Shown here piece after piece: positions 6,685 to 11,069 of a DNA stretch of 11,069 bases. The DNA comes from Desulfobulbaceae bacterium (GTDB taxonomy: Bacteria > Desulfobacterota > Desulfobulbia > Desulfobulbales > Desulfobulbaceae): positions 1 to 11,069 of the forward strand of contig DAOVTM010000090.1 in assembly GCA_030633145.1 (NCBI GenBank). The letters run 5' to 3'. The stretch's first letter is position 1. Every line of letters starts with the position of its first letter. Made by a program: the position numbers and the translations under genes. A model generated the notes under the pieces. That model made no database searches and was not told the origin of the DNA. It was given only the letters and a program-made list of their open reading frames with translations.

Positions 6685-8952
6685 ATGTTTAAACGAAACA
6701 GAACACAACTCAGCCGCGACCGAAGACGGGTACTCTACCTTGTCCTGGTGCTGTTTTTCGCTGCCACCGTGACCACTACAATCACCATCACCCTGCTCTA
6801 TACCGCAGCAGTTGAAGCCCAACGCTCCAGACTCATGGACACCGTACAGAGCCAGGCAAGATTTGTTAAGTCTGTGGCTCGTTTTGATGCTGAATACAGC
6901 CATAATTATCCGGAAGGTGCCCTGGCTGCTACATTACAGCAGATCAGGGATGCACACAGCAGTTACCAGGGAGAGGCAGCCAGCGGAGAGTTTGTCCTTG
7001 CCGCTAAAAAAGAGGATACAATTATACTTCTGCTCAACCGTGACCGCCTTAATCCGACAATCCCGGTTCCCAGGACAATTCCCTGGGATTCCCCTCTGGC
7101 TGAACCCATGCGCCAGGCATTGTCGGGAGATTCCGGCACCATGCTCCACGTTGATTACAGGGGAACAACAGTAATGGCAGCATTTACGCCGCTTCCTGAA
7201 CTGGGGATGGAGATTGTTGCCAAAATTGATCTATGGGAAGTAAGGCAGTCCTTTGTTCGAGCAGCACTTATCAGCGGCCTGGCCGGGCTATTGATCATTG
7301 CCGGTTGCACCCTGCTGATTACCAGAATCACTGAACCCATGATCAAAAGGATGCGGCTCAATCGTGCTACCCTGGAAGAGCAGGTCAGGCAGCAAACCTC
7401 TGAGCTGAGCAGTTTGAACTCCAACCTGCACAAAGAGATAGCCCGTAAGGATAAAAACGAAAAACGGCTCCAGGAAGCGGAAAAAATAGCCCAGCTGGGC
7501 CACTGGGAATATGATATTGTCAACAATACCCTGGATTGGTCTGATGAAATCTATCGAATTTTTGAGCTTGACCAGAATACATTCACCCCGTCATACCAGG
7601 GCTTTATAGACGTGATTCATCCAGATGATCGTGCGATGGTCAAAGAGGCATATACAGCTTCTCTGGAAAAAAAGCGTTCCTATACGATTACCCATCGGTT
7701 ATTGATGATGGATGGATCTGTAAAATTTGTCAATGAACAATGTCAAACCAGGTATGACAGCAATGGCATCCCTCTCTCTTCCCTGGGTACAGTACAAAAT
7801 ATAACGGAAAGCGTGAACAGTAGAATGAGCCTGGAGGCATCCCAGCAATATCTGGATGATCTCTTTTTGTACGCCCCGGTGGGGTATGTGGTAATGGAGT
7901 GGGCGGGAATAATCAGGGATGTTAATGAGACAGCTTTGGACTATTTTCAGTTAAAACGCTCAGAAGTGGTGGGGCAGGTGTTGCAGGCATTCATTGCTCC
8001 AAAGAGTCTTACAGAATATGAAAAATCACTGACCGTACTTCTTAAAAATCGGCAGTCACAACACCTGGATGTCTATTTTCTGATGCCTGACAAGCATAGA
8101 TTATGGACTAGGATAGATCAGTTTCTCCTTACCAAGATTGGCGAACCGGAACCGCTGATTCTCTGTTCCATTCAGGATATATCAAGAGAAAAAGAGGTTG
8201 AGCAGCAACGCATCGATCTGAACCGGGAGCTGTCGATCAAGGTTGACGAACAGGTACTGGAATTGGAGGCAAGAAACAAAGAGCTGGAGCAAGAGGTTGC
8301 AGACCGTATCAAGGCAGAAGAACAGGCGCATCAGGCCGCTGCCAGACAGACCACCCTGGTACGGGAAATCCATCATCGAGTCAAAAACAACATGCAGATA
8401 GTCGTCAGTCTGCTCAAGTTACAATCCAAACAGATTGATAATCAGGATGCCTTATTTGCCCTGCAAGAGAGTCAGAACCGAGTGCGTGCCCTGGCAATGA
8501 TCCATGAGATACTGTATCAATCAGATGACCTGGCTATGATCGCCATTGACCAGTACCTGGACAGGTTGTCCCGTCATCTATCCATTGCCTATAACTCCCA
8601 AGGCCGAAGAATCAGGATACGTGTCAAGACCCTGCTTACGAGTCTTCATATTGATCAGGCGGTTCCCATTGGACTTATTACAACGGAAATTATCAGCAAT
8701 TCGTTGAAATATGGATTTCCAGATGGTCAACCAGGTGAAATCACGATAAATATGTTTGTCTGCGAAAATGGGGAATGTGCCTTGATAATAGCTGATAATG
8801 GTATTGGCCTGCCTCTGGATATTGATCTGAAAAACTGTGACAGCCTGGGTTTACGGCTCATGTACAGGCTGGCAGAGGATCAACTTGGCGGCAGGGTGGA
8901 AATTAAGCGGGAAAAGGGTACTGAAATCAGTGTATTTTTCAAGAAAAAGTAA
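6685..8952 (+). CDS. Membrane-bound sensor histidine kinase, Cache-PAS-PAS-HisKA_2-HATPase
   Basis: This 755-residue protein has two transmembrane helices (about 16-42 and 193-213) enclosing a periplasmic domain of about 150 residues. The segment ending FTPLPELGMEIVAKIDL looks like the end of a Cache-type ligand sensor. No clear HAMP domain follows; a charged coiled coil (about 217-265) does. A first PAS (about 265-375, HWEYD and IHPDDR, PAS_3-like) and a second PAS (about 388-510) come next, then a second coiled coil (about 512-555). HisKA_2 begins at LVREIHHRVKNNMQ; H564 is the expected phospho-acceptor. The HATPase has EIISNSLKYGFP (N box) and DNGIGLP, with SLGLRL. HisKA_2 kinases usually phosphorylate separate REC proteins; both neighbouring genes start with a suitable REC. 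The start is ATG 6685 with GGAG 5 nt upstream. The periplasmic ligand is unknown. Confidence 0.93.
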   Translation: MFKRNRTQLSRDRRRVLYLVLVLFFAATVTTTITITLLYTAAVEAQRSRLMDTVQSQARFVKSVARFDAEYSHNYPEGALAATLQQIRDAHSSYQGEAASGEFVLAAKKEDTIILLLNRDRLNPTIPVPRTIPWDSPLAEPMRQALSGDSGTMLHVDYRGTTVMAAFTPLPELGMEIVAKIDLWEVRQSFVRAALISGLAGLLIIAGCTLLITRITEPMIKRMRLNRATLEEQVRQQTSELSSLNSNLHKEIARKDKNEKRLQEAEKIAQLGHWEYDIVNNTLDWSDEIYRIFELDQNTFTPSYQGFIDVIHPDDRAMVKEAYTASLEKKRSYTITHRLLMMDGSVKFVNEQCQTRYDSNGIPLSSLGTVQNITESVNSRMSLEASQQYLDDLFLYAPVGYVVMEWAGIIRDVNETALDYFQLKRSEVVGQVLQAFIAPKSLTEYEKSLTVLLKNRQSQHLDVYFLMPDKHRLWTRIDQFLLTKIGEPEPLILCSIQDISREKEVEQQRIDLNRELSIKVDEQVLELEARNKELEQEVADRIKAEEQAHQAAARQTTLVREIHHRVKNNMQIVVSLLKLQSKQIDNQDALFALQESQNRVRALAMIHEILYQSDDLAMIAIDQYLDRLSRHLSIAYNSQGRRIRIRVKTLLTSLHIDQAVPIGLITTEIISNSLKYGFPDGQPGEITINMFVCENGECALIIADNGIGLPLDIDLKNCDSLGLRLMYRLAEDQLGGRVEIKREKGTEISVFFKKK

Positions 8953-8987
8953 ATATTGAAAAATATCAATATGAAGTTTTCAGTTAC

Positions 8988-8994
8988 AAAAAGG
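8988..8994 (+). promoter_or_regulatory. Ribosome binding site that sets the start of the third kinase at 9001
   Basis: AAAAAGG ends 6 nt before ATG 9001. The reading frame opens earlier (TTG 8956), but the paralogous hybrid kinase starts its REC domain at the equivalent place, so ATG 9001 is preferred. Confidence 0.6.
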
Positions 8995-9000
8995 TCATAT

Positions 9001-10886
9001 ATGTCCACAATAATGATCGTAGAAGATGAAGTATTCATCGCAGAAGATATAAAAAGCTCTCTTCAGTCCCTGGGCTATATGGTCAAATCATCTGTTACCA
9101 CAGGGGAAGAAGCTGTACAGCGTGCTGGCAGCGAGTACCCGGACGCTGTATTGATGGACATCAATCTCCGGGATACCATGGACGCATAGAGGCCGCTGAC
9201 ATAATCTATAGCCGATATGGGATTCCGGTAATCTTTCTCACAGCCTACTCCGACCCTCAACTGTTTGACCGGGCAAAAAAAGTTGGATCTTTCGGTTATC
9301 TCCATAAACCTTTTAATGATCAGGAGCTATACGCTGTAATTGAGATAGCCCTGTATCGAAAAAAAATTGAAGCGGAGCAGCAGGACGAACACCGGCAATT
9401 TCTCTCAGTCATCGAGACCGCCAATGATGCCATCATTATAATAGATAATAGAGGGTTGGTACTATCATGGAATAACAAGGCTGAGGATATGTTTGGTCAC
9501 CGATCAAATGATATGATGGGGAAATCCATTGGAATAATTATCCCTGAGCAGGCCAGAAAACAATTTTATCAGACCATAGCACGCAATAATGGTGCGGCAA
9601 CAGCTCATTCCTGTGAGCGGATCGTGGAAGTAACCGCCCTTACCGCATCCGGACATGAATTTCCGGCAGAGCTTTCCCTCTCCAGTTGGCTCCATAGCGG
9701 AAAATGCTTTTATACCGGCATCATGCGTGATATTACGGCTCGAAAAATTCTGGAAGATCAGCTTGCCAAAACCGTGCTTAAGGCCGAGCGTGCCAACCAG
9801 GCCAAGAGTGATTTTCTCGCCAACATGAGCCATGAACTGCGCACTCCCATGAACAGCATCATCGGTTTCACCGACCTGCTGCTAGAGCCGAAACCTGCCA
9901 ATGCCTCTGCTGACTCAGGGAAAAAATGGCTGGGGATAATTCAGTCCTCGGCCAAGAGGCTGCTGGGATTACTCAATGATATTCTATATTTTTCAAAAAT
10001 TGAAGCAGGACATCTTGAACTGGAGAAAATCGATTTTCAACTTCTTCCTCTGCTGGATGAGATCATTGCCCCGCTGCAAATGACGGCTGAGGACAAAAAG
10101 CTGTTACTTCTTCTGCAAATTGACCGCAATGTTCCTGATCAACTGGTTGGCGATCCAGCCCGGCTGACCCAGATTATTACCAATCTGGTGTTCAATGGGA
10201 TTAAATTCACTTCTACGGGTGAAGTTCGGGTACAGGTAGCGGTGGAAGAGCAGCAGGCAGAGACGGTGCAGCTCCATTTTGCCATCCATGATACCGGCAT
10301 TGGGGTTCCAGCAGATAAGCAGCAGTTAATTTTTGAGTCATTTTCCCAAGCCGATGCCTCCCATAGCAGGAAACATGGAGGTACAGGGCTGGGGCTTGCT
10401 ATTTCCTCCCGACTGGTGAAGATGATGGATGGCGATATCTGGGTCGAAAGCAGTCCAGCACTCGCTAAGTCGGAAAATGATACAAACAATCAGGGTGCCA
10501 TATTTCATTTTACGGCCTCATTTAATCTTGCCGATCAAAAAAACAACCTGGAAGGAACAGAGAAAATTACTCTTCAGCGTTATGGCTACCGGGTATCCAC
10601 AGCACAGAACGGTAAAGAAGCTGTAGTGCAGTGGCAAAAAGACGGTATTTCACTCATCCTCATGGATGTGGAGATGCCGGAAATGAATGGCTTTGAGGCC
10701 ACAGCCGCTATCCGATTAGAGGAAAAAGAAACAGGAACCCATACCCCCATCATTGCCATGACAGCCCAGGCATTTAAAGATGATCTGGAAAACTGTATTG
10801 ATGCGGGGATGGATGACTATCTCTCTAAACCGTTTAAGCCAAAAGATTTATCTGCTCAGCTGACCCGGCATCTTTATAATGGCTAG
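9001..10886 (+). pseudogene. Hybrid histidine kinase REC-PAS-HisKA-HATPase-REC, broken by a frameshift near 9184
   Basis: The frame from ATG 9001 encodes the first 62 residues of a REC domain (acidic E/D pair, phosphoacceptor in VLMDINL) and stops at TAG 9187-9189. Restoring one base near 9184 (GAC-GC-ATA for GAC-GGC-ATA) gives 628 continuous residues matching the paralogue at 5041. The rest of REC then reads through (IFLTAY, RAKKVGSFGYLHKPF), followed by a PAS domain (ETANDAIIIIDNRGLVLSW), HisKA with His at 9831-9833 (MSHELRTPMN), and a HATPase (NLVFNGIKFT, DTGIGVP, FSQADASHS, GTGLGLAIS). The C-terminal REC keeps LILMDVEMPEMNG, MTA and SKPF but lacks a normal first strand and acidic pocket. 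It could be a pseudogene, a sequencing error, or be expressed as a 3' fragment starting near TTG 9456 or a later ATG. No slippery sequence was seen at the shift. Confidence 0.85.
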
Positions 10887-10896
10887 CCCCTCTCTC

Positions 10897-11069
10897 CTAC
10901 TCATCCTCATCAACAAAAGCCAGGGCAGAACCGGTAACCAGAGCCTCAGCAACTTTTATGCGGGCAATGATCAGGATGCGCTGTACTGTGCCGCGATAGA
11001 CCCCCATACGTTCACCAGCCTGTTCCTGAAATAAACCCTCGTGATCGCACAGCTTGAGGGCTTCAAGCT
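10897..11069 (-). CDS. DUF134 family HTH protein, 3' part, enters from the right edge
   Basis: The minus-strand frame holds 56 complete codons from the window edge to TAG at 10899-10897. The pattern LEALKLCDHEGLFQEQAGER followed by MGVYRGTVQRIL and ARIKVAEALVTGSAL is typical of the DUF134 family: a sigma-70 region 4-like helix-turn-helix (EGL-QEQA--RMGV-R-T-QRIL) and the final KVA-ALV-G-AL helix. Members are about 100-170 residues, predicted DNA-binding proteins of unknown target, common in anaerobes. The N-terminal part with the usual conserved start lies outside the window. The protein ends in an acidic tail (VDEDE). It is convergent with the third kinase, with only 10 bp between the stops and no obvious terminator. 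Confidence 0.8.
   Translation of the reverse strand, partial: LEALKLCDHEGLFQEQAGERMGVYRGTVQRILIIARIKVAEALVTGSALAFVDEDE

Noticed and set aside
6211..6903. Minus-strand open frame of 230 codons across the end of one kinase and start of the next
   Set aside because: It is antisense to REC and kinase coding sequence, and the FLRCFFLRC stretch is just the translated 15-bp tandem repeat.
9170..9190. Programmed ribosomal frameshift producing the full third kinase
   Set aside because: No X-XXY-YYZ type slippery site or clear stimulatory hairpin is visible by eye at the shift; a one-base loss relative to the paralogue explains it more simply.

Overview
The window looks like a piece of a chromosome from a Gram-negative, probably anaerobic bacterium. 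The best guess is Desulfobacterota (Desulfobulbales-like). This rests on gene content only: a DUF134 regulator, multi-domain hybrid histidine kinases, and a PqqD/radical-SAM/HprK-like cassette. There is no rRNA or marker gene, so the taxonomy is an inference. No tRNA, rRNA, CRISPR array or insertion sequence was seen.

Layout. Positions 1-3107 on the minus strand hold a compact cassette, read from right to left: an S24/S26-type peptidase-like protein, an HprK-like P-loop protein, a PqqD-like protein, a radical SAM protein with a reduced SPASM (Twitch-like) C-terminus, and a hexapeptide-repeat acyltransferase that starts at GTG 354 and runs off the left edge. Overlaps of 29 and 4 bp and gaps of 3 and 23 bp argue for one transcript. 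Upstream on the same strand (3226-3552) is a small secreted protein of unknown function. A 218-bp AT-rich divergent spacer follows. From 3834 the plus strand carries an extended-SDR sugar-nucleotide-type reductase/epimerase (380 aa), then three sensor kinases. These are a soluble REC-HisKA-HATPase-REC hybrid, a membrane-bound Cache-PAS-PAS-HisKA_2 kinase, and a REC-PAS-HisKA-HATPase-REC hybrid interrupted by a one-base frameshift. The right edge has the 3' end of a convergent DUF134 gene.

How the genes may work together. The left cassette combines a peptide-binding fold (PqqD), a radical SAM enzyme, a kinase-like P-loop protein, a protease-like protein and an acyltransferase. That is the toolkit of a peptide or protein modification pathway, but no precursor peptide is visible in the window. 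In the right half, both hybrid kinases begin with closely related REC domains of the type usually served by HisKA_2 kinases. The membrane kinase between them is the natural phosphodonor, giving a plausible relay. None of the three kinases has a DNA-binding or enzymatic output domain.

Most notable points: the S24/S26-like protein has Cys where the family normally has its nucleophilic Ser. The third kinase has both a frameshift and a defective C-terminal REC. A 15-bp tandem repeat carrying stop codons and A-tracts separates the first two kinases. The small secreted protein's reading frame is preceded by what looks like half of a zinc ribbon.
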